Assembly: GCA_019671005.1 (NCBI GenBank)
Contig: CM033726.1
Span: forward strand, 3,038,001 to 3,102,000
Direction of reading: 5' to 3'
DNA length: 64,000 nt
Origin: Hibiscus mutabilis
Taxonomy: Eukaryota; Streptophyta; Magnoliopsida; Malvales; Malvaceae
The position numbers and the translations under genes were made by a program. The notes under the pieces are model-generated. The model saw nothing but the letters and a program-made list of their open reading frames with translations. It searched no databases and was not told where the DNA came from. Positions 44,859-56,477 of this stretch are shown in pieces; position 1 is the first letter of the stretch, and each line of letters opens with the position of its first letter.

Positions 44859-46172
44859 TGTAGCGATGTCCGTTTCTCGCTAAAAAACGTGGATTTCGAA
44901 GTGTTTGTGATTTTTCGGATATAAAACGTTTATTCCATGGGGGTTTAAGAAAAAACCGCATTTTACTAAAAAATGGAGTCGCCACCGGCCACTTAGGTAG
45001 GCCGGACACCATAAAACCAGAGATTCAAAAGACTTTGAGTTCGGGAGTCGGTTACGGATGGGGAAGGATTAGCACCCCCACACCGCCCAAAATTGGTACT
45101 TTAATAATTACCGCTTTATTAATATTAGATTTTCCGGATTAAAGTGACAATTAGTTTAAAATTCGATTATAATTGCGAATAAATTTTAAGGGCCCCGTTA
45201 TCCGAGAGTAAACGCCCAACAACTATCACTACGCCTGATACTGGCCCCGTTTACGCTCGGATAAAAGGGCACCGCATTGACAATTTATATATCATTATGC
45301 AACCTTAATGAGCAAAATATAAAACATGGCAAAATATTTAAATGCAATAAATATTAACATAACAGAATACTAATCTAACATAAATAAGATACTAAACTAA
45401 AACATACATATATACATATTAATCTAACTCATAAATAAAGACATATCTAGCATAAATAAAATACTAATATTCATAAATATTAATCTAACATAAATAAAAA
45501 CAAATTCAACATAAATAAAATATTATTCTAAAACATACATACATAAATATTATTCTAACTCATAAATAAAACATATCTAACATAAATAAAATATTAATAT
45601 AAAGCACAAATTTAAAACATATTAAATATCAATCTAAAGCATAAACATACAAAAATAAAAAATAAGACTACAATTTTAAAATAACTAATACTTCATTAAA
45701 TTATAAAAATTACAACACTAATAAAAAAGGGAAGAAAATATACCTAACTAGGAGCTCGAATGACGAACTCCGACTGAACCCCACCGAGATCTACCGCGAC
45801 CCCTCCAAAAATATTAACTAGATCGGACCTAAAATAGGACCCCGATCGAATGTTGGATCGAACCAACTGGGGTCGAGGGCACTGTACCCAACCCCAGTCA
45901 GCCTTGCGGCCGGCCTAGCCCCCACGATTTGGGGGTGCCAATTGCATTGCCAATTGATTGGCAAAATTGGCGTTCAATGCTTGTGTAAATTGCCACCCCC
46001 TTGCCTCCTATTTATAGGCAATTGGGGGTGACGTGGCCATCCCAAAGCCACTCAATTTTTTTTTATTTTGATTTGATTTTTTTTTTAATTTTTATTATTA
46101 TTTTTTGATTTTTTATATTAATAATATTACTATTATAATAACACTAAAACCCGGTCAAAATGAGTGATTACA
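44859..46172 (-). mobile_element. Left (3') LTR of the pol-less element
   Basis: From TGTAGCGATGTCC to GTGATTACA. The minus-strand purine tract AAAGAGGGGCAAC (46173-46185) is the PPT. The LTR contains TGGAGTCGCCA (44974-44984), the complement of the PBS core. Confidence 0.92.
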
Positions 46173-46314
46173 GTTGCCCCTCTTTGCTTGTTCTTGTGAA
46201 ACGAGGACAAAGCAAAGATCAAAAGCACTCATTTTTGACATACTTCCTTGTCTTTGGCTTTGGAATCCCGTGTTCTTCTGGAACTTTCTGCTCTTCCTTA
46301 GCTGAATCTTCAAG

Positions 46315-47345
46315 CTTGTATGTTCTTCCTATATAGAACTTCCTCGCCTTCTGATCTTGGAGCTACAGGCTCTTCCTATATAGAACCCTTCGCTCTGAAG
46401 CCTCGAGTTATGAGTCTCTCCTATATAGAACTTTTCACTTCGAGACAGTAAAGCTTGGAGTCCTTCCTATATAGAACTCTTCGCCTTCAACACTGGTTTC
46501 TCCTATATAAAACCTTTTGCGTCGCTAATGGATTCTTCCGACTAGGAGTTCCTCCTATATAGAACTGCTAGTCTTCAAACCCTGGAGCTGTCAGTCCTTC
46601 CTATATAGAACTTTTAGCTTCTGAAATCTCAGAGCTACAGGTTCTTCCTATATAGAACCTTTCACTCTAAGACAGTAAAGCTCGGAGCCCTTCCTATATA
46701 GAACTCTTCGCTTTCGACACAATAGGTTTTCCCTATATAAAACCTTGTGTATCATGGGTGAATTCCTTCGACTGGGAGTTCTTCCTATATAGAACTGCTA
46801 GTCTTCACCCTGAAGCCGTCGGTCCTTCCTATATAGAACTTTTGGCTTCTGAAATCTCAGAGCTACAGGTTCTTCCTATATAGAACCTTTCACTCTAAGA
46901 CAGTAAAGCTCGGAGCCCTTCCTATATAGAACTCTTCGCTTTCACACAACATGTTTTCCCTATATAAAACCTTGTGTATCATGGGTGAATTCCTTCGACT
47001 GGGAGTTCTTCCTATATAGAACTGCTAGTCTTCACCCTGGAGCCGTCGGTCCTTCCTATATAGAACTTTTGGCTTCTGAAATCTTGGAGCTACGGATTCT
47101 TCCTATATAGAATATTTCACTCTAAGACAGTGGAGCTCTAAGCCCTTCCTATATAAGACTCTTCGCTTTCAACACAACAGGTTTTCCCTATATAAAACCT
47201 TGTGTTTCATGGGTGAATTCCTTCGACTGGGAGTTCTTCCTATATAGAACTGCTAGTCTTCACCCTGGAGCCGTCAGTCCTTCCTATATAGAACTTTCAG
47301 CTTCTGAAGCCTCGGAGCGGCGGATTCTTCCTATATAGAACCTCT
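46315..47345. repeat. Higher-order minisatellite built on CCTATATAGAAC
   Basis: About 23 copies of TTCCTATATAGAAC or a close variant (every fifth is CCCTATATAAAACC), spaced roughly 40-55 bp. Successive groups of five form a higher-order unit of about 228 bp (for example the GAACTGCTAGTCTTCACCC monomers near 46783, 47007 and 47234). It lies just upstream of the PPT in the element's own direction. Confidence 0.88.
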
Positions 47346-47439
47346 CTCTGTAGGTGCTTGGAAACATAGGCCTTTTGTATGTAGAACCACTATCTTCACA
47401 TTTGGGATTCATACCACGATGGCTACCGATGTCTCTTCA

Positions 47440-47705
47440 GATTCAGGGATTCACACCGAAAATGGCTACCAAACTTTCTTTAAATTTGGGGACTCATGCC
47501 GAAGGTGGCTGCCAAACTTTCTTCAAATTTTAGGGACTCACGCCGAAGATGGCCGCCAAAACTTCTTCAAGTTTAGGGACTCACGCCGAAGATGGCCGCC
47601 AAAACTTCTTCAAATTTAGGGACTCACGCCAAAGGTGGCCGCCAAAACTTCTTCGAATTTAGAGACTCACGCCGAAAATGGCCGCCAGAACTTCTTCAAT
47701 GAAAT
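47440..47705. repeat. 43-bp tandem array
   Basis: Six units of about 43 bp (first ones longer), each with ACTCACGCCGAAGATGGC and CCGCCAAAACTTCTTCAA or variants. Confidence 0.88.
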
Positions 47706-47794
47706 CCACTTCTTAATGTTCTTTGATAATTCTTCAGGTACCTATCCAAAATAAGCAAAAATTGACAAGCCCCTATCTATATGATGCATGCAAA

Positions 47795-47930
47795 GTAATG
47801 GTTTCTTTCTTTTCTTTTTCTTTTTCTTTTTTCTTCTCATTTTCTTTTTTTTTCTTCTTTTTTCTTTTCCTTTTCTTTTTTCACTTTTTCTCTTTCTTTC
47901 TCTCTTTTTCTTTTAGCCTTTTTGTTCTAA
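47795..47930. repeat. Polypyrimidine tract (TTTTC-rich)
   Basis: About 130 bp of almost pure T and C on the plus strand. Similar tracts lie at 49285-49325 and 49640-49740. Frames through them give Phe/Ser/Leu runs and are not genes. Confidence 0.85.
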
Positions 47931-48354
47931 AGTCTTACACCCTGAAAGGTCATTCCTCAGATCTCTTCATCTCTTTACTGCTTTACTGTATGCTCTTAAA
48001 TCCTCATTTGAACATGCTTTTAAACCTTTTGTGCGGAAGGCTTTCTTGTCTTTAGGGTTATCACCTGTCTTCATAAATGATCTTCTGGTTCTTATATTAT
48101 TCTTATAAGAACCCTTGTCATCTTCTTGGCTTGGCGTTGCCCCATTCAACCACGGGCTCCACTGCTTTGAATTTTCTGGCCCATCCTATAGAGCCTTGAT
48201 CTATTTCTAGTCACCAGCGTGAGCCAAAATGCTTCCATCCCTTGAGCTCTTCCTTGATCTTCTCGTAGCATTTCGACGGGAACTAACTCTCGGTCCCTAT
48301 GCTTTAAATCTCATCATCATTCATTTTTAAAGTAAAGCAAAAGGCAATTTACTT

Positions 48355-48665
48355 GCGTATATTTCAACAAATAATGATTGTTTGAAAAGATAACAGTCAT
48401 TTTGAAAATCACAACTTGGAGGGGATACCAAACATTTTGAAAACATTGTTTGGAACAAATGGTAAACATCTTTTTCTTTTCTTCTTCTTTTTCTAAGGAC
48501 CAAACATTTTTATAAAATATGCTTGGAGAATGGTAAACAAAACTCGACGTGTATTGCCAAACATTTTTAAAAACTAATGTTTGGGGGAAATGGTAAACAT
48601 CAAAACTTTGGGAGAAAATGTCAAACCTTTTAAAACATGTTTGCCCCCGAAATATCAAACACCAT
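48355..48665. repeat. CCAAACATTTT / AATGTTTGG repeats
   Basis: Four to five degenerate units of 50-65 bp, each containing CCAAACATTTT and, after a short gap, a TGTTTGG-like inverse and ATGGTAAACA. Each unit can form a short hairpin. Confidence 0.7.
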
Positions 48666-49084
48666 AGCGCATCTGCTTCAAGTTTCCAGAGATCAACTCT
48701 AATGAAGCGCCTATTTAGAAGATCTTGACCATTGTGGAGATATATGCCAATGTATAGTTTCTTCTGGTCTAATAGGCTTTTGAGAGGAACAACCCTACCT
48801 AGTTTCTACCCCGTTTAAGGTGGCTCTCTTAATCTCACTATCTCACCATGCCCCATCCTTCCCTCATTTGGGTGTCGATCAAGCACTTCAAAGTTTGACG
48901 TTCCTTAAAGCAAAGTTAACCCTTATAGGCGGAATGAAATCTGAAGACATTCTCATTCAACTTGGATATCTATGGATGACCAGAATAGTCTTTGGGGTTT
49001 GTAATGTAGGCATTTGGTTTATGGTTAAGTGAAACAGTATTTCTGTACTTGTGTAACTTGGATATGCCCATTATTCCTTCTCTT

Positions 49085-49505
49085 TTTTGGATCACTCTAG
49101 ACTGTCCATTTTCGGGTTTTCACCCTAGAGTTCATTTCCTTTCTTTTTACTGTAGGCTGCCTTGCATTCTGGCTATATACTGTTGTTCGTTTTCTGTTCA
49201 ATAATGTTTGATCCTTCAATACTCCTTGAAGCTGAGATTTCTTGAATGAAGGACTATGAATACATTTCTGGGAATTCTTGTGATTCTTCTTTTCTTTCTT
49301 TTTTCTTTTTCACTTTTTCTCTTGGATCGCTCTAGACTGCCCATTTTTAGGTTTTCACCCTAGAGGTCACTTCTTTCAATGTATTTTGGTTGGATATTAA
49401 TGCCAACAGGCTATGGCAGACTACTCTTTTTCTTCATTTTCAGGATCACTCTAGACTACCCATTTTTTTTGTTTTCACCCTAGAGTTCATTTCCTTTTTC
49501 GAAAT
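49085..49505. repeat. Dispersed 60-bp repeats with CTCTAGACT...CCCTAGAG
   Basis: Three copies (about 49090-49140, 49325-49370, 49443-49490) share GATCACTCTAGACT and GTTTTCACCCTAGAG, with a degenerate fourth near 49743. Confidence 0.75.
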
Positions 49506-50649
49506 TGGCAATCTTCGGGCCGACTTGTATTGACTTAGCTTCAATTTGAGCTTCTGTACTAATTTTCAAAACTGATATTTACTTGAAATGTGGATTCCTT
49601 GTGTCTCTTGCTCATAGTTGAAGTATTGTTCTTGTACAATATTCTTTCTTTTTTTTCTTTTTCTTTTTCTTATTTTTTTCTTTTTCTTTTTTATTTTATT
49701 TTTCTTTTCTTCTCTTTTTTCTTTTTTTTTTTGCTCTCTTTTTTAGACTGCTCATTTTGGGTTTTTAGCATTGAATCTCTTTCTTCTTATTCGAGTCTAT
49801 GAATGTATCCTCGAATCACCACGTATCTATACTGGTATTGATGCTATCTTCCGATCGAAGTTAATTGTCTCTCTGCAGCTCTTCTGATATTTACTCGATC
49901 TGGATTGCTTCGGCCTTCCGATTGCCATTTTTTTCTTTTCTTTGGTTTTTCGTTTGGACATATCCATGTTTTCAACCACTTTCTTCTGATGATTTTCTGA
50001 TCTTCGTATCCAATCTGTCTAGACTCATTTCTGTCTTCTGGTAAAGCAAAAGAATACTATTCGTCGTCATATTCACAAATGTCCTGAGAATGCCTTCAGG
50101 GGGTAGAGGTTTAGGGTCAACTTTCGTTTTAAGGATCTAAAACGAAAAGTGCCTGAGAAGATAAATTCTTAAAATGGGAACTGCCCATTGTCTAAACACT
50201 CGCTTTTGTTCCTCTGTTGGCCTAAGTAAACTAGCAGATACTCACATTTACAGTATCACCACAACATTCAATCTCTTCTAAATATATGTAACTTAGAGTT
50301 GATCTTTGGGTTTGAAGCGAATGTACTGTTGCATTCAAAATTCGAGGATCTGGTATAGAAATGATATATACACATGTCCATTCAAAAATGCATGTATATG
50401 CATATGGGAAAACAAAACTACCCTATAAAAATAAAATGTTTAAAGAATCAAGAATGTAAAAATGCTTTTAAATGGAAATGTGATTTTTAATTCTAAAAAT
50501 ATCTGTTTAAGAGTTTTTTCTTTTTTCAAAGCATTGAGCATTTCTTTGTGAACTGATGGGAAAACCATAGGGACCTCCGGACTACCTCCCGAGTACTAAC
50601 TCATTCCGGTCCTTTGTAGTGTAGGCTTGTGCCACTTCTATTGTTTTTC

Positions 50650-52740
50650 CTTACTGGGTCAATTCTCTCGTCAAGGTCCTATCATTGATCAGCTTCTTGA
50701 TCTCCTCCAATAAAGGTCTACATTTTCTGGTGGGATGCCCTGGTGCGCCCGTATGGAACTCGCATGCGCTACTCGAGTCAAAACTATGGGCAGATGGATC
50801 AGGTGCAATCTTCATCGGTCTAGGAGCAAGATAGTGACCCCCTACCAAATGAGGCCATATGTCTGAGATGGATGCTCCGAACACTTCCAAATTTGCGCTT
50901 GTCCGAGGAATTTTCCTCGGTGATTCGGAGGAATATGCATGTCTTATTCTCTTACGATCACGATAACCTTCGAAAGTGGTACCCATTTATCTTTTTCTTT
51001 CCTTCTACTCCTAGGCAGGTCTGGTCTTTAAACTTAGGTCCCGGAGTGCATGTTTGTTTCTCTCTCCGAATGTCATGAAGTCCTCAAAGCTGGCCTTCGT
51101 TTTCTCGAGCATCTTATTAAAGAAGAAATAAGAAAGGTGGTATGGAAGTCACTTTTCTCTTTATCTACGGGAGGCTGCACCTGGGTCGCTAAACACAGAC
51201 ACCTCAAAGCACATTCCTTGAAGCTTTCATCAGGTTTCATCTTCGTACCCTAGAGATACTGACGACTTGGTATTGGGTCCAAAGCATATCATATCATGGT
51301 AGGTCCTGCTAGACTGTTGGGTAAGTAGTGGATCGGCAATTTTTCAATGCAGCCCTCCATCTTTTTGCAGAATATGGTCGAGTGAATCTTGGGGCATCTT
51401 GTTCCATTATCATGCGCAAATCTGGGAATCTTTGGAATCTGGAGGAACGACCAAACCAGGGTTCAAACTGAGTTTTTTTGCATCAAAGGCATTAAACTTC
51501 TTCTTTTTTTTCTTTTTTCCTCTCTAGCCCATCTTTTAACTACTCGAATCTTGATTTTTGAGTGTCTTCAATTCTTTTATCCATGATAAAACCCTAATTG
51601 GTTTTTGAATTACTCCTCATAAAATTTATGCAAGGTAATAATAATGCAAGGTAATGATAATGTCATGTAAAACATGCCAGGACTGTGCAAAGCAATGCAA
51701 TGCAATCCTAAAATATAAACATGAATGCAATAAGGTATTGATTCCAAAAGTGATCCCCATAGAACGACGTTCATTGAGGACAAAAGGTTTCATTATATCA
51801 GATATTAGATATTTACAGTTACTGATAAGCTTCAGTGCCTACTTTCTTAACTTCATCTAGTAGTCTGGTCAGCTTGCCTCTGAGTCCAACACTTGATCCA
51901 CGTTCTGACAAAGCCTGCCACCTTGTTGAGCTGCCTTACCTGCTCGAGTAATATCGATCTTCGGGTCTTCATCTATCCCCTGCTTAGTCTTTCGTAGCTT
52001 GGAAGTTGCCCTTTCCAACTGAAGAGTGTTGAATTGACATTGCTCTGTCGTAAACTTGTTTCTAAAACTCTTGTTAGTGGTTAAGTTATTCTATAGCTCA
52101 TCTCTGGAGACTATCGTACCTATTCCCAATTTCCTCAAACGTACCTGATAATATCCTGACTTGATTCTTGCTTGACTAGTTTCTCTTCTTTCAATATTCC
52201 GAGTCGTCTTTCAACTGGACAACACCGTTCATCTATTCTTTAAAGATGACCCAATCTGATATTCTTAAACACTTAGGAAAGCTTCTGATGATCATTCTAC
52301 AAATTCAATTTTATCCAAGTTATCTCTCTCTTATCTGAGCTGGCTGAACTCGAAAGAATATCCCTCTCCGGGGATGCCCCTATCTCTGATCTTCAAATTT
52401 AGCTCGCTTGAGTGACCCACTTCGGTATTACTCGAACTTTGTCCTGGATATCGATTCCTCCTCAACTTTGCCCCTCGGGTGATTGTTAGCTCACTATAGA
52501 ATTGGGGAACTCCGTCTTCGAAACCTAAAATCCTCATCGCGATAAGATCTTGAACTCATTCCTCAGGGCCCCGCAATCCTTAATATTGTGACCCAAACTT
52601 CCTAAACAGTAACTGCCTCTAGCATGTGTGTCGTAATCTCTCGGATAAGACGGTATCTTCGCTATAGACTTCATCGAGGTAATAAGGCTCTTATCGATGA
52701 ACATCAGGAGTAGTTCGGTGTACCTCACAGGAATCAAGAT
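50650..52740 (-). pseudogene. gag-like remnants of the pol-less element
   Basis: Minus-strand frames: 52737-52534 ends YCLGSLGHNIKDCGALRNEF, 52537-52331 follows it with a polar IRDRGIPGE-type segment, and 50986-50651 has CEFHTGAPGHPTRKC followed by RPLLEEIKKLINDRTL. The latter matches the CxxHxGxxGHxTxxC-x-LxxxIxxLI pattern seen in gag of some plant gypsy lineages, but with histidine in place of the second cysteine of a standard knuckle. Two such modules about 1.8 kb apart suggest duplication or a long gag. Stops separate all pieces. Confidence 0.55.
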
Positions 52741-54173
52741 ATACTTCTTTTCATTACTTGCTTCTCAAGTTTCTTCTGGACCGAGCTCTATTTTTTGAAA
52801 GCCTGACTCAAGCATACCTTTCGCCTGTTTATTGATGTAGATTACAAAAGGGGTCCAATTTGTCGTATTTGGCTGACCTTGAGGTAGAATTCTGACTATC
52901 TCGCTCTCTATTCTGATCCTTAATTGGTTCTTCTTTTGGATTAATGGATCGATTACCTTTCGTCAAAGTATTCATCTGATTCATCACGTCTTCCCTCTGC
53001 TTTTTTCAACTCTTGCACTTTACTTTGCTCATTACCAGTACTGTGTCTCCTTACCGTGTCTAACCTGAGGTCTTCAGATGGTTCCTCTTCTATTGTCTCC
53101 GATCTTGTTCTGAGACAAAACCCTGGATCCGTGCCCTCTAATATCTGACCAGACGACCCTTTGCCAATTATAAACGATTTCTGAGATTTGAGGAACCACT
53201 TCGGGAATCAATACCCTATAAATGCGAGAATGCATGCAAATGCGATGTTGATTCTCGAATAGTCTTTAAAAACTTTCAATAGAGAAAATGTCTATTTGCC
53301 AAAAATTAATAATGAATTACAAGCAACAGTTGAATTTATTCTGGAGGCCTTGACTTCGGGAAACAAAACCTGTGCTCCACGTCTCGACGTCGTCTTCAGG
53401 ATGATGGATGACTCCGTCTTCTCCTCTTATTCTATTCTATAGACTCGTGACGTCATGATCTTTATTTTTGAGGCTTCTGAAAAGGACATCAGACAATATA
53501 TTTTCTTCTGTAGATCTGGGTACGTCTAAACAGTGATGGATTCTATCGATCCTAGGGGAGTACTTTAAAACTTTTTGGGGTTTAAATTAAAATTTTCAAG
53601 GATTATTTGGTTTAAAAATTTCCCCTTTTTATTATCAAAAAGTTTTAACTTACTTAAAAAATGAAACTTTTAGGTTTCTTTTTGTTATTATTATTATTCT
53701 GAAAGTTTTATGAAGGAAGAAGTTTCAAAGCAAAATAATAATATTTTCATTTTTTTTAAATGAGTTAAATTAAAATCTGAGATTTTTTTTTAAATGGTCA
53801 AATGTGAAGATTTAAAATTGGGGTGCTGCGGCCCTGGCTGAATCTTCTACGTCGCACGTGCCTTACTATCGTACCGTCTTCTTTCTCGATTGGTCTTTGC
53901 TCGACCTAACTTGATACTGTAATATTATCGTTTCTGGCAAAGCAGACTTTTTCTATTCTGAAAGCCTTTTAAAGAACTGTTCTTGAATCAACACCATGTC
54001 ATGATATGCAACATGAATGCAAATAAAGGCATTGATTTCGCTGGTAATCACCCTTTCGAACGACTTTCATGGGAATTAAAGGGCCTAGATTACAAAAAGG
54101 TCCATATTACAAAAGGAGTCCCTATTACAAAAAGAGTCTCTATTACAAAAAGTCTTAATTACAAAATAAAGTT

Positions 54174-54380
54174 CTACGCATAATCCCTAGCTCTACCTCT
54201 TAGCTCCTCGACAGCTCTGAGCAACTTGATAACCCTTGGTGCTTCTTCCATGTCCGGGGTTACGAAAGGTCGGAGAGTCGCGACTTCGGTAGCTAAGTCA
54301 TTCACACACCTTGTAGCTCGTTGTAAGTCCACCATCAGGGTCTCGTGTGTATACTTTGGCACTACACGCTTGTTCGGCAA
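54174..54380 (-). pseudogene. Helical N-terminal gag-like fragment
   Basis: A 68-residue frame reading VDLQRATRCVNDLATEVATL and AVEELRGRARDYA, probably a coiled coil, near the 5' end of the pol-less element (PBS side). It may be the start of its gag-like protein. Family not recognised. Confidence 0.35.
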
Positions 54381-55145
54381 ATCGTTACCTCGGATCTGTT
54401 GATTAATCTCTGACCAATGTCATACAACTGGATCGATGCCATCCTTCCTAAGACACCTTTTTTCCATGATGAAAGATTTTCTAATCGGGCAAACCACTTG
54501 AATCAACGCCTCTATGTAATGTGGATGCAATGATAATGCAACAAAAATATGTGTAAAAATAAAATAAAACACAAAAAGAAATGAGTTAGTACCGGATAAA
54601 AATAATAAATACATAAATAAAAGGACAAATTAAATAAGGTAAATAAACAAAACGACCCTATTTATCTAGTCCAAAACACCTAAGGTTATCCGCATGGCTC
54701 TAACAGGGTGGGTTTCTATGTTCTCTACATGCAGTGTTGGTGCTAGGAGGTACCCGAATTGTCCTTGTTGTCCCCTACTAAGGGTAGCAAGGCCCCCGAT
54801 CATCACCCATTATAGGCTCCTTTCAACCGGGTTCAATTCAGAGGGACCTATTCACTTATGCCCGTACGAAGGAACGATATCCTTACGAAAGCATAAGGTA
54901 CTCGAGCCCCGAAGGTACTTGCTAGGCCCATACGGGAGAACGATATCTCCACGAAAGCATTAGCGTTTTCCCCCACTTAAAAACGGGTTTATATGCCAAA
55001 TTTTAAATGCGTTAAAATAAACGCACAATTACAACCGAATATTAATTTAATAGTCACTTTAATCCGGAACTTTTAATATTATTAAAGCGGTAATTATTTG
55101 AAAAAGCTTGACTCTCTTTTTTTGTTTTTTGAAAAAAACAAAAAT

Positions 55146-55165
55146 GGTCCCCAGTGGAGTCGCCA
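55146..55165 (-). other. Primer-binding site of the pol-less element
   Basis: TGGCGACTCCACTGGGGACC on the minus strand, two bases from the LTR. It is not the initiator-Met type used by the other elements here; this sequence is like the tRNA-Arg-type sites I recall for Tat/Ogre elements. Confidence 0.75.
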
Positions 55166-55167
55166 TC

Positions 55168-56477
55168 TGTAGCGATGTCCGTTTCTCGCTAAAAAACGTG
55201 GATTTCGAAGTGTTTGTGATTTTTCGGATGTAAAACGTTTATTCCGTGGAGGTTTAAGAAAAAACCGCATTTTACTAAAAATTGGAGTCGCCACCGGCCA
55301 CTTAGGTAGGTCGGACACCATAAAACCAGAGATTTAAAAGACTTTGAGTTCGGGAGTCGGTTACGGATGGGGAAGGATTAGCACCCCCACACCGCCCAAA
55401 ATTGGTACTTTAATAATTACCGCTTTATTAATATTAGATTTTCCGGATTAAAGTGACAATTAGTTTAAAATTCGGTTATAATTGCAAATAAATTTTAAGG
55501 GCCCCGTTATCCGAGAGTAAACGCCCAACCACTATCACTACGCCTGATACTGGCCCCGTTTACGCTCGGATAAAAGGGCACCGCATTGACAATTTATATA
55601 TCATTATGCAACCTTAATGAGCAAAATATAAAACATGGCAAAATATTTAAATGCAATAAATATTAACATAACAGAATACTAATCTAACATAAATAAGATA
55701 CTAAACTAAAACATACATATATACATATTAATCTAACTCATAAATAAAGACATATCTAGCATAAATAAAATACTAATATTCATAAATATTAATCTAACAT
55801 AAATAAAAACAAATTCAACATAAATAAAATACTATTCTAAAACATACATACATAAATATTAATCTAACTCATAAATAAAACATATCTAACATAAATAAAA
55901 TATTAATATAAAGCACAAATTTAAAACATATTAAATATCAATCTAAAGCATAAACATACAAAAATAAAAAATAAGACTACAATTTTAAAATAACTAATAC
56001 TTCATTAAATTATAAAAATTACAACACTAATAAAAAATGGAAGAAAATATACCTAACTAGGAGCTCGAATGACGAACTCCGACTGAACCCCACCGAGATA
56101 TACCGCGACCCCTCCAAAAATATTAACTAGATTGGACCTAAAATAGGACCCCGATCGAATGTTGGATCGAACCAACTGGGGTCGAGGGCACTGCCCCCAA
56201 CCCCGGTCAGCCTTGCGGCCGAACTAGCCCCCACGATTTGGGGGTGCCAATTGCATTGCCAATTGATTGGCAAAATTGGCGTTCAATTCTTGTGTAAATT
56301 GCCACCCCCTTGCCTCCTATTTATAGGCAATTGGGGGTGACGTGGCCATCCCAAAGCCACTCAAATTTTTTTTTTGATTTGATTTTTTTTAATTTTTATT
56401 ATTATTTTTTGATTTTTTATATTAATAATATTACTATTATAATAACACTAAAACCCGGTCAAAAATGAGTGATTACA
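55168..56477 (-). mobile_element. Right (5') LTR of the pol-less element
   Basis: Nearly identical to 44859-46172. Differences include ATATAAAACG versus ATGTAAAACG near the start and small indels in T-runs near the end. Confidence 0.92.

Larger units (their letters stand above)
44859..56477 (-). mobile_element. 11.6-kb pol-less LTR element (LARD; possibly Tat/Ogre-related), minus strand
   Basis: TSD ATATG at 44854-44858 and 56478-56482. LTRs 44859-46172 (1314 bp) and 55168-56477 (1310 bp) differ at only a few positions per 100 bp by eye. The primer-binding site sits beside the right LTR and the PPT beside the left, so the element runs right to left. The 9-kb interior holds gag-like remnants on the minus strand (54380 to 50650) and, downstream, several kilobases of tandem and interspersed repeats (50100 to 46240). 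No protease, reverse transcriptase or integrase was recognised on either strand. Gag-like CxxHxxxxGHxxxxC sequences and the PBS type resemble Tat/Ogre-lineage gypsy elements (from memory). Confidence 0.87.

Noticed and set aside
47723..48055. Open frame of 110 residues
   Set aside because: It is mostly Phe/Ser from a TTTTC tract inside the pol-less retroelement.
50872..51253. Two plus-strand frames
   Set aside because: They are antisense to gag-like sequence of a minus-strand element and show no family resemblance.
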